A stretch of 64,000 bases of DNA from Solibacillus sp. FSL K6-1523 (lineage in GTDB: Bacteria; Bacillota; Bacilli; Bacillales_A; Planococcaceae). Below, piece by piece: positions 34,869 through 44,815 of this stretch. The translations under genes and the position numbers were made by a program. The notes under the pieces were generated by a model that was not told the origin of the DNA, searched no databases, and was given only the letters and a program-made list of their open reading frames with translations. The stretch spans positions 980,001 through 1,044,000 of the forward strand of contig NZ_JBBOSU010000001.1 in NCBI RefSeq assembly GCF_038005225.1, read 5' to 3'. Every line of letters begins with the position of its first letter. Positions within the stretch are counted from its first letter, which is position 1.

Positions 34869-37800
34869 ATGTTCCTTAAACGACTTGAAGTAATCGGCTT
34901 CAAATCATTCGCAGAAAGAATAGGAATTGATTTTGTACCAGGTGTTACAGCGGTAGTTGGACCAAATGGTAGTGGGAAAAGTAATGTTACGGATGCAATA
35001 CGTTGGGTATTAGGAGAGCAGTCAGCTAAGTCATTACGTGGTGCAAAGATGGAAGATGTCATTTTTGCAGGGAGTGAATCGCGCAAACCGTTAAATTTTG
35101 CCGAAGTAACATTAGTTTTAGACAATGCAGATGAACGAATTGCCGTTCCATATACAGAAATTAGTGTGACGAGACGCGTGTATCGTTCAGGAGATAGCGA
35201 ATATTTATTGAATAATCAGCAATGTCGCCTAAAGGATATTACGGATTTGTTTATGGATTCGGGATTAGGGAAAGAAGCGTTTTCAATTATTTCTCAAGGC
35301 CGTGTCGATGAAATTTTAAATAGCCGTCCAGACGATCGACGAAGTATTTTCGAAGAAGCTGCTGGTGTTTTAAAATATAAATTGCGCAAGAAAAAAGCAG
35401 AGCATAAGCTTGTTGAAACGGATGAAAACTTAAACCGTGTGCTCGATATTTTACATGAAATTGAGGTGCGTCTGGAACCTTTAAAAATCCAAGCTTCCAG
35501 TGCGAAAGACTATGTTCGAATGACGACGGAATTAAAAGATTTTGATATTTCGCTCATGGTCCATGATTTATTAGTGCACGAAAAGACATTGAAGGCTTAC
35601 ATTGAAGAACATCAAACATTGTCTATGACGGAAAAAAAGCATGCAACAACGATTGTGACATTAGAAGAAGTAATACACAAAACGCGTACAGAATTAAAAG
35701 CAATTGATGCCATTCTCGATACATCGCATGCCGAGCTTGTCGAGGCAAGCTCGGAAGTAGAGCGTTGGGAAGGGCGAAAAGCGTTAGTGAATGAAAAACG
35801 CTCCAATGCTGAAAAGCAAATGCAACAATTGCGTGAGAATTGGACGGAAGCAAAACAAGCTGTAGCCGATTTGGATCTAAACGAGCAAGAAAAGCGCCAA
35901 CAGTTTACTGAAAAAAAGGAAGATGTACAGCAAATCCGTTCTACCTTAAAGCAACTTGAACAAGCGTTAACACGTACAGCTTCAGAAATTGAAGAAGAAA
36001 TCGAAGAAGCAAAAAATACGTATATTAACCGGTTAAATGAAGAAGCAACTGTAAAAAATGAATTGAAAAATATTGAACAACAGCTTACACATGAGCAAGA
36101 ATCTGTCGAACGTATGACAGGTCGTTCAACGGAAATGCAAAAAGATTTAGATAAAGCATTAACTTTAAGAGAAGCAACATTAAAAACGCTAACGCAAGTA
36201 GAAGTAACGATACAAGAACAGCTCGGTCGCTATGATATCGCACAAATACAATTTAAAACGGTATCTACCGACTTAGATGAAAAGCAAGAACTTTTATATA
36301 AAGCGTATCAGCATCATCAGCAGTTAAAAGCACGAAAAGAAACGTTAGCAGAGCTAGAAGCTGATTTCTCAGGTTTTTTCCATGGTGTTAAGGAAGTGTT
36401 ATTAGCGCGAGATCGTGCACAATTACAAGGGATTGAGGGTGCGGTAGCTGAACTGATTCAAGTAAATGCTTCGTACTCACAAGCGATTGAAACGGCATTA
36501 GGTGCGGCTTCACAGCATATCGTGACAGAAACGGAACAACATGCGCAAAAAGCGATAGGTTGGTTAAAGCAAAAACGTGCAGGTCGTGCAACATTTTTAC
36601 CAAAAACGGTTATGCGTTCTCGAAAACTAATGCCACAACAGCTAGTAGGGGTACAAGATCATCCCGCATTTATTTCGCTTGCTTACGAACTTGTGAATTT
36701 TGAAGAAGAAAACCGTTCGATTGTTGAAAATTTACTGGGCAATGTTCTCGTTGCTAAAAACTTAGAAGGTGCGAGTCAAATCGCCCGTCTATGCGGCTTT
36801 AAATACCGTATCGTGACACTTGAAGGCGATATTGTAAATGCTGGTGGATCTTTAACGGGTGGGGCAGTAAAACAACAAAGTTCACTGTTTTCACGAAAAG
36901 CCGAGCTGGATAAATTAATAGAAACATTAGCAGAGATGGATTCAACGATTTCTATCGCAGAGCAAACCGTTGCCAAGAAAAAAGAAGAGATTGCGCTATT
37001 ACGACATAATTTAGATGAGATGAAGTTACAAGGTGATGCAATGCGTGAACAAGAGCAAATGCATCGTGCGAAATTATTAGAATCAGAAATGATAGTTAAA
37101 AGTTTACAATCTACGTTTTCAATTACGCAATCAGAGCAATCGACACTATCATCACGAAAAGAATCGTTATATGAGCAAAAAGAACGTGCACAAAAACGCC
37201 TTGCTGAGTTAAAGGTAGAGTTACAAACGGTGCAACAAAACGTAGATGAATTGACTCATGCGAAAACGCAAAGTGAAACACAAAAAGACGTATTAAGAGA
37301 GCAGTTGGCACAGCAACGTTCAGCACTCGCAGTCGCACAAGAACAATTAACGCAAGTTCAAGTTTCAATAGCGGGTATTGAATTGGATTTATCGAAGGCA
37401 CAAACATTGGTCGAGAAAATTTCCCAGGAAATCACGTGGATTGAATCGGATGATGGCTTAAATGGTCCTTCATCAGAAGAATTGGCAAGCACGATCGTCG
37501 AATGGACGAATAAAAAGAATATGCTCAATGAAACGATTCAACAAAAGCGAGAATCTCGAACAGCGCTTCATCTGCAAGTAACAGAAACAGAAGCACAATT
37601 GCAAGAAGTACAACGTGTACATAAAAGCTTTGTGGATGCGTTACGATCGTTAGAATTAAAACGAAATCGTATTGAATTTGAAATATCGAATTTGCAAGAT
37701 CAATTATTAGAACAATACGATTTAGATCGTATTTCTGCACAAGACGAAGCGATTGAAATTGTGGAAGAAGAACAAATTCGTAGAAAAGTTAAGCTATTGA

Positions 37801-38450
37801 AGCAATCGATTGAAGAGCTTGGACCCGTCAATTTATCCGCGATGGATGAATATGAACGTGTACAAGAGCGCTATGTTTTCTTAAGCGAACAGCGTGAAGA
37901 TTTAATAGCTGCGCAAGAAACATTGCATCAAGCAATTAGTGAAATGGATCACGAAATGACAGATCGATTTAATGAAACGTTTAAATTGATTCGAAAGCAA
38001 TTTGCTATTTCCTTCCGCGAATTATTTGGTGGAGGTACGGCAGATTTAGTGTTGCTTGAGCCAGACAACTTACTGGAAACAGGTATCGAAATTATTGCCC
38101 AACCACCAGGGAAAAATTTACAAAGTTTAAGTCTGTTATCCGGTGGGGAGCGTGCGTTAACCGCAATTGCCCTATTATTTGCTATTTTAAATACCCGCCC
38201 AGTACCATTCTGTATTTTAGATGAGGTAGAAGCCGCTTTAGATGAATCAAATGTAGCGCGCTATAGTAGTTACTTGCGGAAGTTTAGTGAAGAGACGCAA
38301 TTTATTGTTATTACCCACCGTAAAGGAACGATGGAAGGCGCCGATGTACTGTATGGTATTACGATGCAAGAATCAGGTGTCTCGAAGCTTGTATCAGTAA
38401 AACTGGAAGAAGAAGTGGATATCGTAGGTCAAGGGAGTGTTCAATCATGA
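34869..38450 (+). CDS. smc: Chromosome segregation protein SMC
   Basis: ATPase of the condensin-like SMC-ScpAB complex that organises newly replicated DNA. The 1193-residue protein has Walker A GPNGSGKSNVTDAIRWVL (about 32-49), long coiled coils (about 170-500 and 670-1000), a hinge with GGSLTGGAV (about 657-665), the ABC signature LLSGGERALTAIALL (about 1088-1102) and Walker B FCILDEVEAALDESN (about 1113-1127). Length and order are as in B. subtilis. It is placed between rnc and ftsY, and its stop overlaps ftsY by 4 bp. Confidence 0.97.
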   Translation: MFLKRLEVIGFKSFAERIGIDFVPGVTAVVGPNGSGKSNVTDAIRWVLGEQSAKSLRGAKMEDVIFAGSESRKPLNFAEVTLVLDNADERIAVPYTEISVTRRVYRSGDSEYLLNNQQCRLKDITDLFMDSGLGKEAFSIISQGRVDEILNSRPDDRRSIFEEAAGVLKYKLRKKKAEHKLVETDENLNRVLDILHEIEVRLEPLKIQASSAKDYVRMTTELKDFDISLMVHDLLVHEKTLKAYIEEHQTLSMTEKKHATTIVTLEEVIHKTRTELKAIDAILDTSHAELVEASSEVERWEGRKALVNEKRSNAEKQMQQLRENWTEAKQAVADLDLNEQEKRQQFTEKKEDVQQIRSTLKQLEQALTRTASEIEEEIEEAKNTYINRLNEEATVKNELKNIEQQLTHEQESVERMTGRSTEMQKDLDKALTLREATLKTLTQVEVTIQEQLGRYDIAQIQFKTVSTDLDEKQELLYKAYQHHQQLKARKETLAELEADFSGFFHGVKEVLLARDRAQLQGIEGAVAELIQVNASYSQAIETALGAASQHIVTETEQHAQKAIGWLKQKRAGRATFLPKTVMRSRKLMPQQLVGVQDHPAFISLAYELVNFEEENRSIVENLLGNVLVAKNLEGASQIARLCGFKYRIVTLEGDIVNAGGSLTGGAVKQQSSLFSRKAELDKLIETLAEMDSTISIAEQTVAKKKEEIALLRHNLDEMKLQGDAMREQEQMHRAKLLESEMIVKSLQSTFSITQSEQSTLSSRKESLYEQKERAQKRLAELKVELQTVQQNVDELTHAKTQSETQKDVLREQLAQQRSALAVAQEQLTQVQVSIAGIELDLSKAQTLVEKISQEITWIESDDGLNGPSSEELASTIVEWTNKKNMLNETIQQKRESRTALHLQVTETEAQLQEVQRVHKSFVDALRSLELKRNRIEFEISNLQDQLLEQYDLDRISAQDEAIEIVEEEQIRRKVKLLKQSIEELGPVNLSAMDEYERVQERYVFLSEQREDLIAAQETLHQAISEMDHEMTDRFNETFKLIRKQFAISFRELFGGGTADLVLLEPDNLLETGIEIIAQPPGKNLQSLSLLSGGERALTAIALLFAILNTRPVPFCILDEVEAALDESNVARYSSYLRKFSEETQFIVITHRKGTMEGADVLYGITMQESGVSKLVSVKLEEEVDIVGQGSVQS

Positions 38451-39700
38451 GTTTTTTTAAACGACTGAAAGAGAAATTAATTGGTAGTAGTGAAGAAAAA
38501 GAATCCGTAGAACAATTAGATCAAACGCCAAAAGATATCGATAGTTCACCGCTGCAATTGGCGGAAAAGGAAGAGTTAGATACACCTGTTGAAGAACAAA
38601 AGGTGGAAGCAGTTGTACAAGCCGAACTTTCTGAGCAACAAGAAGAGAGTTCAAAGCTTGAAGTGGTAGAAGTAGCGCAAAATGAAAATGTAGTGAATGA
38701 AGTAGTTGTGGAACAAGAAGAAAAACAACCATCTGCTTGGTCGATTACACAAAAGTTTAAAGCAGGCCTTGAAAAAACACGTCATTCATTTACATCTAAA
38801 GTAAACGATTTAGTTGCGCGTTACCGTAAAGTGGATGAAGATTTCTTTGAAGAGTTAGAAGATGTTTTATTACAAGCGGACGTGGGCTTTGAAACAGTCA
38901 TGGAATTAATGGATAAATTACGTTTTGAAGTACAACGAAAAAATATTAAAGATACAAATGGCATTCAAACGCTAATTTCTGAAAAATTAGTAGAAATTTA
39001 CGAATCTGGCGATGAAAATTTAACTGAATTAACAATGCAACCTAAAGGTGAATTGACTGTTATTTTATTTGTCGGGGTAAACGGTGTTGGTAAAACAACA
39101 ACAATCGGAAAGCTAGCGCATCGTTTGAAATCAGAAGGTAAAACAGTGATGCTTGCTGCAGGTGATACGTTCCGTGCTGGGGCGATTGACCAATTGCAAG
39201 TATGGGGAGAGCGTGTCGGTTGTGAAGTAATTGCACAATCAGAAGGTTCTGATCCAGCGGCAGTTATGTATGATGCCATTCATGCGGCTAAAACGCGTAA
39301 CGCCGACGTTTTAATTTGTGATACAGCGGGGCGTCTGCAGAATAAAGTGAACTTAATGAATGAGCTGGAAAAAGTGCACCGTGTGATTTCACGTGAAGTT
39401 CCGGACGCGCCACATGAAGTTTTATTAGCGTTAGATGCCACAACTGGTCAAAATGCATTAGTGCAAGCTCAAACATTTAAAGAAGTGACAAATGTAACAG
39501 GTATTGTATTAACGAAGCTTGATGGTACAGCAAAAGGTGGTATCGTGTTAGCAATCCGTAATAAGCTACACATTCCAGTAAAATTTGTTGGGCTTGGTGA
39601 AAAAATGGACGATTTACAACCATTTGATGCAGAGCGCTATGTATATGGTTTATTTGCAGAAGGATTAGAAAAAGAACTAAATGAAATAGAAAACGACTAA
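38447..39700 (+). CDS. ftsY: Signal recognition particle receptor FtsY
   Basis: GTPase that docks SRP-ribosome complexes at the membrane. The first roughly 100 residues are an acidic Glu/Val/Gln-rich A domain. The NG domain then shows [15 protein letters not shown] (about 209-223), [11 protein letters not shown] (about 242-252), DTAGRLQNK (about 290-298) and [10 protein letters not shown] (about 353-362). The 417-residue length is longer than B. subtilis FtsY (329) because of the A domain. The ATG overlaps the smc stop. A strong terminator follows. Confidence 0.95.
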   Translation: MSFFKRLKEKLIGSSEEKESVEQLDQTPKDIDSSPLQLAEKEELDTPVEEQKVEAVVQAELSEQQEESSKLEVVEVAQNENVVNEVVVEQEEKQPSAWSITQKFKAGLEKTRHSFTSKVNDLVARYRKVDEDFFEELEDVLLQADVGFETVMELMDKLRFEVQRKNIKDTNGIQTLISEKLVEIYESGDENLTELTMQPKGELTVILFVGVNGVGKTTTIGKLAHRLKSEGKTVMLAAGDTFRAGAIDQLQVWGERVGCEVIAQSEGSDPAAVMYDAIHAAKTRNADVLICDTAGRLQNKVNLMNELEKVHRVISREVPDAPHEVLLALDATTGQNALVQAQTFKEVTNVTGIVLTKLDGTAKGGIVLAIRNKLHIPVKFVGLGEKMDDLQPFDAERYVYGLFAEGLEKELNEIEND

Positions 39701-39713
39701 ATAAGCGCGAATC

Positions 39714-39754
39714 AAAAACTCACCATTTTCATAGAATTGAAATGGTGAGTTTTT
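39714..39754 (+). terminator. Terminator of the rnc-smc-ftsY operon
   Basis: AAAACTCACCATTT/AAATGGTGAGTTTT stem, then TTACTGTT. Confidence 0.85.
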
Positions 39755-39809
39755 ACTGTTTAAGGAATTTATCTACCTATAATTATTATTTAAAGACAAG
39801 TGAATTACC

Positions 39810-39838
39810 TTGACAGCAAACCTTTTCGGGATTATGAT
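39810..39838 (+). promoter_or_regulatory. Strong sigma-A promoter of ylxM-ffh
   Basis: Consensus TTGACA (39810-39815) and TATGAT (39833-39838) separated by exactly 17 bp, 33 bp before the chosen ylxM start. Confidence 0.85.
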
Positions 39839-39870
39839 AAGATGGACTAATTATGATTGGAGAGATAAAG

Positions 39871-40206
39871 ATGCTGCTTGAAAAAACAACACGCATGAAC
39901 TTTCTCTTCGACTTTTATCAAGCATTATTAACAGAAAAACAGCGTAGTTACATGGAACTTTATTATTTAGATGATCACTCACTAGGTGAAATTGCTGAAA
40001 GTTATAGCATTTCCAGGCAAGCTGTTTATGATAATATCCGCCGTACTGAGGCGATGCTTGAAGAATATGAAGATAAACTAAGATTATTTGAAAAATTCCA
40101 ACAACGTCAGCAAGTATTAAAACAAATGACGGATGCGATAATGAATGGTTCTGCTACGGTAGAAGAGCAACTCGCATTAGTTGAACAATTGAAGGAATCG
40201 GATTAG
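39871..40206 (+). CDS. ylxM: Putative SRP-associated DNA-binding protein YlxM
   Basis: UPF0122/YlxM family protein with a sigma-like helix-turn-helix; in streptococci YlxM interacts with SRP. The 111 residues include [18 protein letters not shown] (4-21), [18 protein letters not shown] and the recognition helix region [22 protein letters not shown] 39871 is chosen because GGAGAGA (39858-39864) is 6 bp upstream and [10 protein letters not shown] matches the family. The frame opening at 39853 would put the start before that site. ffh follows after 12 bp. Confidence 0.9.
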   Translation: MLLEKTTRMNFLFDFYQALLTEKQRSYMELYYLDDHSLGEIAESYSISRQAVYDNIRRTEAMLEEYEDKLRLFEKFQQRQQVLKQMTDAIMNGSATVEEQLALVEQLKESD

Positions 40207-40218
40207 GAGGCGAACAAA

Positions 40219-41577
40219 GTGGCTTTTGAAGGTTTAGCAGAACGACTCCAAGGCACGATCCAAAAGATTAAAGGTAAAGGGAAAGTTTCGGAACAAGACG
40301 TTAAAGAAATGATGCGTGAAGTCCGATTTGCCTTAATCGAAGCGGACGTAAACTTAAAAGTAGTCAAAGAATTCGTGAAAAAAGTTAGTGAGCGTGCTGT
40401 TGGTGTAGATGTTATGAAGTCGTTAACACCAGGTCAACAGGTCATTAAAATTGTACAAGATGAATTGACTAATTTGATGGGTGGAGAACAAAGCCCGATT
40501 AAATTTAGCAACCGTCCACCAACTGTTATTATGATGGTAGGTTTACAAGGTGCTGGTAAAACAACTACTACTGGGAAGTTAGCAAGTGTTTTAAGAAAAA
40601 AATATAATAAAAAACCACTTTTAGTCGCTGCCGATGTCTATCGCCCAGCCGCGGTTCAGCAATTACAAACATTAGGGAAGCAATTATCGTTACCAGTATT
40701 CTCGCTTGGGACAGATATTTCTCCTGTAGAAATTGCTCGACAAGCGATTGAACATGCTAAGGAAGAACATCATGATGTCGTATTAATCGATACAGCAGGT
40801 CGTCTACATATTGACGAGGAACTGATGCAAGAATTAAAGGATATTCGTGCATTAAAAGAGCCGGATGAAGTGTTCTTAGTTGTGGATGCGATGACGGGTC
40901 AAGATGCAGTGAACGTTGCGCAAAACTTTAATGAAGCGGTTGGTATTACAGGTGTCGTTTTAACAAAATTAGATGGTGACACACGTGGTGGTGCGGCGCT
41001 TTCGATTCGCTCTGTTACAGAAAAACCGATTAAATTTGTTGGTATGGGCGAAAAAATGGATGCACTTGAGCCATTCCACCCAGAACGTATGGCATCTCGT
41101 ATTTTAGGGATGGGTGACGTTTTATCATTAATCGAAAAAGCACAGGAAAATGTAGACATGGAGAAGGCAAAAGAACTTGAAGAAAAGTTCATGACGCAAT
41201 CTTTTACATTTGATGATTTTGTTGAGCAGTTGCAAGCTGTGAAGAAAATGGGCCCACTAGATGAAATTTTGAAAATGTTACCAGGCGCAGGGAAAATGAA
41301 GGGCTTAGACAATGTCAAAGTCGATGAAAAGCAAATGGGTCGTATTGAAGCGATTATTTATTCAATGACACCTGCTGAAAAAACGACGCCTGAAATTATG
41401 AATGCAAACCGTAAAAAACGAATTGCACAAGGTTCAGGGACGTCGATACAAGAAGTAAATCGCTTATTAAAGCAATTTGAAGAAATGAAAAAAATGATGA
41501 AACAAATGACTGGAATGGCATCTGGAAAAGGAAAGAAAAAGATGAAAATGCCAGGCTTTGACTCATTATTTAAATAA
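40219..41577 (+). CDS. ffh: Signal recognition particle protein Ffh
   Basis: SRP54 homologue that binds signal sequences and 4.5S/6S scRNA. The NG domain has GLQGAGKTTTTGKLA (about 106-120), DVYRPAAVQQLQ, DTAGRLHID (about 188-196) and TKLDGDTRGGAAL (about 247-259). The Met-rich M domain (about 300-452) contains GSGTSIQEVNRLLKQFEEM with the RNA-binding helix and a closing MKKMMKQMTGMASG. The start is GTG 40219, 8 bp after AGGAGGCG. Standard length. Confidence 0.96.
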   Translation: MAFEGLAERLQGTIQKIKGKGKVSEQDVKEMMREVRFALIEADVNLKVVKEFVKKVSERAVGVDVMKSLTPGQQVIKIVQDELTNLMGGEQSPIKFSNRPPTVIMMVGLQGAGKTTTTGKLASVLRKKYNKKPLLVAADVYRPAAVQQLQTLGKQLSLPVFSLGTDISPVEIARQAIEHAKEEHHDVVLIDTAGRLHIDEELMQELKDIRALKEPDEVFLVVDAMTGQDAVNVAQNFNEAVGITGVVLTKLDGDTRGGAALSIRSVTEKPIKFVGMGEKMDALEPFHPERMASRILGMGDVLSLIEKAQENVDMEKAKELEEKFMTQSFTFDDFVEQLQAVKKMGPLDEILKMLPGAGKMKGLDNVKVDEKQMGRIEAIIYSMTPAEKTTPEIMNANRKKRIAQGSGTSIQEVNRLLKQFEEMKKMMKQMTGMASGKGKKKMKMPGFDSLFK

Positions 41578-41669
41578 ATAATAGGGTGTTAAGAAAAAAC
41601 ACTTTACAAACAACCAAGACATTGCTAATATAATATCTTGTGTGAAACTTATTCGGAGGTGCTTAAAAA

Positions 41670-41942
41670 ATGGCAGTTAAAATTCGCTTAAAACGTATGG
41701 GAGCTAACAAATCTCCTTTCTATCGTATCGTAGTAGCAGACGCTCGTTCACCACGTGATGGTCGTCAAATCGAAACAGTTGGTACTTACAACCCACTTAC
41801 TCAACCAGCTACAGTACAAATTGATGAAGTTAAAGCTCTTAAATGGTTAGCTGACGGTGCTAAACCATCTGATACTGTACGTAACCTGTTCTCAGAACAA
41901 GGTATCATGGAAAAATTCCATAACGCTAAATATAGCAAATAA
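41670..41942 (+). CDS. rpsP: 30S ribosomal protein S16
   Basis: Structural protein of the small subunit, 90 residues: [20 protein letters not shown] and [20 protein letters not shown] are diagnostic. TTCGGAGGTG upstream is a strong ribosome-binding site. A TATAAT (41629-41634) 36 bp upstream probably provides a local promoter in addition to read-through from ffh, though its -35 (TTTACA) is 20 bp away. khpA follows after 27 bp. Confidence 0.97.
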   Translation: MAVKIRLKRMGANKSPFYRIVVADARSPRDGRQIETVGTYNPLTQPATVQIDEVKALKWLADGAKPSDTVRNLFSEQGIMEKFHNAKYSK

Positions 41943-41969
41943 TTCAGTAAATAATTCGGAGGTGGCATT

Positions 41970-42203
41970 ATGCAGCGGCTGATTGAAGCAATTGTTAAAC
42001 CATTAGTCGATTATCCAGAAGAAGTCCGTATTGAGACGGATGAAAGCTCTAATCGAGTTGTTTATAAGCTTTTTGTTCATCCAGAGGATCGAGGAAAAGT
42101 CATAGGCAAGCAAGGACGCGTTGCGAAAGCAATTCGAACGATTGTGTATTCAGCAGCAAGCAGTCACCATAAGAAAAAGACTTACGTCGATATATTGGAT
42201 TAA
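41970..42203 (+). CDS. khpA: KH domain RNA-binding protein KhpA (YlqC)
   Basis: A 77-residue single KH domain; the GKVIGKQGRVAKAIRTI segment (about 47-63) carries the GxxG RNA-binding loop. KhpA partners KhpB/EloR in controlling cell elongation in streptococci. A strong CGGAGGTGG precedes the ATG. In B. subtilis ylqD follows; it is absent here and a terminator hairpin separates khpA from rimM. Confidence 0.92.
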   Translation: MQRLIEAIVKPLVDYPEEVRIETDESSNRVVYKLFVHPEDRGKVIGKQGRVAKAIRTIVYSAASSHHKKKTYVDILD

Positions 42204-42207
42204 GAAA

Positions 42208-42240
42208 AAGGAGGGGGCAGTTGCTTTCCCTTCTTTTTTT
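42208..42240 (+). terminator. Terminator between khpA and rimM
   Basis: AAGGAGGG/CCCTTCTT stem (one G-T pair) followed by TTTTTTT. Because rimM-trmD-rplS lies just beyond, it may attenuate rather than fully stop transcription. Confidence 0.7.
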
Positions 42241-42274
42241 CATATAACTGATTAATTTTACGAGGTGAATAAGT

Positions 42275-42793
42275 ATGGAATGGTTTAATGTGGGACGTAT
42301 TGTGAATACCCATGGAATCCGCGGGGAATTACGCATTTTATCAACAACGGATTTTGAAGAAGAACGTTTTGCTGTTGGAACGAAATTAGCAGCATTTAAA
42401 AAAGATGATAGCAAGCCAACTTGGATCACGATCGGTTCAAGTCGTCGCCATAAAAACTTTATACTAGTAACGTTTGAAGGAATGGAAAACATCAATTTAG
42501 TTGAACCTTTTAAAGAAGGGATGCTAAAAGTAACGATGGACCAATTAGCAGACGATGAACTAGAAGAAAATGAATTTTACCACTTTGAAATAGTTGATTG
42601 TGAAGTGTTTTCTGAAGAAGGCGAAAAAATTGGAATCATAACGGAAATATTAGAGACGGGTGCCAATGATGTTTGGGAAATTAAAGCACCAGGTGGCAAA
42701 AAACATTATATTCCGTATATTGAGGACATTGTAAAAGAAATTGATATTGACAATAAAAAAATTATTATTCATGTAATGGATGGACTATTATAA
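42275..42793 (+). CDS. rimM: Ribosome maturation factor RimM
   Basis: Assists assembly of the 30S head by binding S19. The 172-residue protein begins [20 protein letters not shown] (N-terminal RimM domain), and the C-terminal PRC barrel contains [20 protein letters not shown] (split: GANDVWEIK at about 128 and [11 protein letters not shown] after it). ACGAGGTGA is the ribosome-binding site. The TAATG junction overlaps the trmD start by one base. Confidence 0.94.
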   Translation: MEWFNVGRIVNTHGIRGELRILSTTDFEEERFAVGTKLAAFKKDDSKPTWITIGSSRRHKNFILVTFEGMENINLVEPFKEGMLKVTMDQLADDELEENEFYHFEIVDCEVFSEEGEKIGIITEILETGANDVWEIKAPGGKKHYIPYIEDIVKEIDIDNKKIIIHVMDGLL

Positions 42794-43521
42794 TGAAAAT
42801 TCATGTACTTAGTTTATTTCCACCTATGTTTAGTGGTGTTTTTGGATCATCTATTTTAAAAAAGGCGCAAGAAAAGCAAGCTGTAGAACTAGCGGTTTCA
42901 GATATTCGGGAATACAGTGAAAATAAGCATAAGCAAGTAGATGACTATCCATATGGTGGTGGTGCTGGGATGGTATTAAAACCAGAGCCGATGTTTAATG
43001 CCGTAGAAGCAATTACAGAAGGTCGTAAGCCGCGTGTTATTTTAATGTGTCCTCAAGGTGAACGCTTCACGCAAAAAAAAGCGGAAGAGTTGGCACAGGA
43101 AGAAGAGTTAGTGTTCTTATGTGGGCATTATGAGGGCTATGATGAGCGCATTCGTCAATATTTAGTAACGGATGAAATATCAATTGGGGATTTTGTTTTA
43201 ACGGGTGGCGAGCTCCCTGCGATGACTGTAATCGATGCGGTCGTTCGTTTGCTTCCAGGTGTACTTGGACAGGCAGACTCTCATATTCAAGATTCCTTTT
43301 CAACGGGGTTACTTGAACACCCTCATTATACGCGCCCTGCTGATTTTAGAGGGATGAAAGTACCGGACACCTTATTATCGGGAAATCACGCAAAAATTGA
43401 TGAATGGCGCGAGGAGCAGTCTTTTAAGCGAACACTTGAAAGGCGTCCGGATCTTCTAGAGGCACTAGAATTAACGCCGAAGCAATTGAAAATAATCGAG
43501 AAAATAAAGTCTGAAATGTAA
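42793..43521 (+). CDS. trmD: tRNA (guanine-37-N1)-methyltransferase TrmD
   Basis: SPOUT methyltransferase preventing frameshifting by modifying tRNA G37. The 242 residues include [15 protein letters not shown] (about 54-68), the knotted SAM site [12 protein letters not shown] (about 111-122) and [13 protein letters not shown] (about 129-141) with the catalytic Asp in the C-terminal region ([15 protein letters not shown]). It overlaps rimM by one base. The downstream gap before rplS holds a leader RNA candidate. Confidence 0.96.
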   Translation: MKIHVLSLFPPMFSGVFGSSILKKAQEKQAVELAVSDIREYSENKHKQVDDYPYGGGAGMVLKPEPMFNAVEAITEGRKPRVILMCPQGERFTQKKAEELAQEEELVFLCGHYEGYDERIRQYLVTDEISIGDFVLTGGELPAMTVIDAVVRLLPGVLGQADSHIQDSFSTGLLEHPHYTRPADFRGMKVPDTLLSGNHAKIDEWREEQSFKRTLERRPDLLEALELTPKQLKIIEKIKSEM

Positions 43522-43640
43522 AGCAAAACTACTTGCAAGCTTGTATTTTTTATGATAATATTCAATCTGTACTTCTATGTGGAGTGCTGAATTACGGTGT
43601 TCCGCTGTGGCTAAATGATAGCGTGCATGAGCATCGGTCT
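43522..43640 (+). promoter_or_regulatory. Candidate L19 leader upstream of rplS
   Basis: The 134-bp gap before rplS contains short inverted repeats, including ACTTGCAAGC and GGAGTGCTGAA...GGTGTTCCGC. A ribosomal-protein leader is known at this position in Bacillus. I can only support it by location and hairpin potential. Confidence 0.35.
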
Positions 43641-43655
43641 AAGGAGAGAAAAACA

Positions 43656-44000
43656 ATGACAAACATTATTACAGAAATCACTAAAGATCAACTACGTTCT
43701 GACTTACCTTCATTCCGTCCTGGTGACACAGTTAAGGTACACGTTAAAATCGTAGAGGGTACTCGTGAGCGTATTCAATTATTCGAAGGTGTAGTTATTA
43801 AACGTCGTGGTGGCGGAGTTAGCGAAACTTTCACAGTACGTAAAATTTCTTACGGCGTTGGTGTTGAGCGTGCTTTCCCAGTACACACACCTAAAATCGC
43901 TAAATTAGAAGTAGTTCGTAAAGGTAAAGTACGTCGTGCTAAACTTTATTACCTACGTAACCTACGCGGTAAAGCAGCTCGTATTAAAGAAATTCGATAA
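43656..44000 (+). CDS. rplS: 50S ribosomal protein L19
   Basis: Interface protein of the large subunit, 114 residues: [35 protein letters not shown] and the C-terminal [22 protein letters not shown] 43656 is chosen on AAGGAGAG (43641-43648) 7 bp upstream. The frame is open back to 43533 but those 41 residues are not L19-like and overlap the leader. A terminator follows. Confidence 0.96.
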   Translation: MTNIITEITKDQLRSDLPSFRPGDTVKVHVKIVEGTRERIQLFEGVVIKRRGGGVSETFTVRKISYGVGVERAFPVHTPKIAKLEVVRKGKVRRAKLYYLRNLRGKAARIKEIR

Positions 44001-44010
44001 GATCTGTTTA

Positions 44011-44045
44011 GAAAGGGGCTTGTACTTACAAGTCCCTTTTCTTTC
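44011..44045 (+). terminator. Terminator after rplS
   Basis: AAAGGGGCTTGT/ACAAGTCCCTTT stem with a bulge, followed by TCTTTC. Confidence 0.75.
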
Positions 44046-44094
44046 ATCATTGAAAAGTCCGGCAAAATAAGCTAAGTATAAAAAGTATTTTTTT

Positions 44095-44123
44095 TTGCTT
44101 GAAATACATATTTCGATTACAAT
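44095..44123 (+). promoter_or_regulatory. Candidate promoter of the signal peptidase gene
   Basis: TTGCTT (44095-44100) and TACAAT (44118-44123) with a 17-bp spacer, 29 bp before the start codon. Confidence 0.45.
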
Positions 44124-44152
44124 AAATGTGATAGGTCAAGGGGGAACGCTAC

Positions 44153-44719
44153 ATGGAGAGTACGGGAAAAGAAAAAAATGAGCTTTGGGAATGGACAAAA
44201 GCTCTACTCATTGCATTTGCAATCGCAGCATTTATTCGCTATTTTTTATTTACACCAATTGTAGTGGATGGGGATTCGATGATGCCAACCCTTGAAAACG
44301 GCGACCGAATGATTGTGAATAAATTCAGCTATAAAATAGGTGAGCCAGAGCGCTTTGATATCGTTGTGTTTCATGCACCTGAACAAAAGGATTATATTAA
44401 GCGTGTAATCGGGTTACCTGGTGACTATGTTGAATATAAAGACGATCAGTTATATATTAACGGTGAGCCGATTGATGAGCCCTATTTAGATGCGTATAAG
44501 GCAGAAATTAGTGAAGGTAATTTAACAGGCGATTTTTCACTAAAAGATATTAATCCATCACTTGAAAATGGAATTCCAGAAGGTTATGTATTCGTAATGG
44601 GTGATAACCGTCGTTTCAGTAAGGATAGCCGTCATATTGGTATTGTTGAGCAGAAGGAAATTATCGGCAATACAAGCATCATTTTTTGGCCTTTAAATGA
44701 AATTGCAGTCGTTAAATGA
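44153..44719 (+). CDS. lepB: Signal peptidase I
   Basis: Membrane serine protease that removes signal peptides from secreted proteins. The 188-residue product is a Sip-type enzyme: one N-terminal membrane helix (about 14-33), catalytic Ser42 in GDSMMPTLENGD, catalytic Lys83 in YIKRVIGLPGD, and the GDNRRFSKDSRHIG box (about 151-164). AAGGGGGAA lies 8 bp upstream of the ATG. It sits between rplS and rbgA with its own promoter and terminator. lepB is the generic symbol; a sip name would depend on paralogues. Confidence 0.93.
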   Translation: MESTGKEKNELWEWTKALLIAFAIAAFIRYFLFTPIVVDGDSMMPTLENGDRMIVNKFSYKIGEPERFDIVVFHAPEQKDYIKRVIGLPGDYVEYKDDQLYINGEPIDEPYLDAYKAEISEGNLTGDFSLKDINPSLENGIPEGYVFVMGDNRRFSKDSRHIGIVEQKEIIGNTSIIFWPLNEIAVVK

Positions 44720-44730
44720 ATAGGCAATGA

Positions 44731-44763
44731 TTGAGGAGGTGTGAGTAATCTCCTCATTTTTTC
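44731..44763 (+). terminator. Terminator after the signal peptidase gene
   Basis: TGAGGAG/CTCCTCA stem followed by TTTTTTC. Confidence 0.8.
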
Positions 44764-44815
44764 GTGGATAAGGCAACGGAAATAGTAGTAATAAATATTT
44801 TGGAGGTTATACACC

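Noticed and set aside
43533-43655. Upstream extension of the rplS frame by 41 codons
   Set aside because: Not similar to L19, overlaps the leader; the good ribosome-binding site is at 43641-43648.
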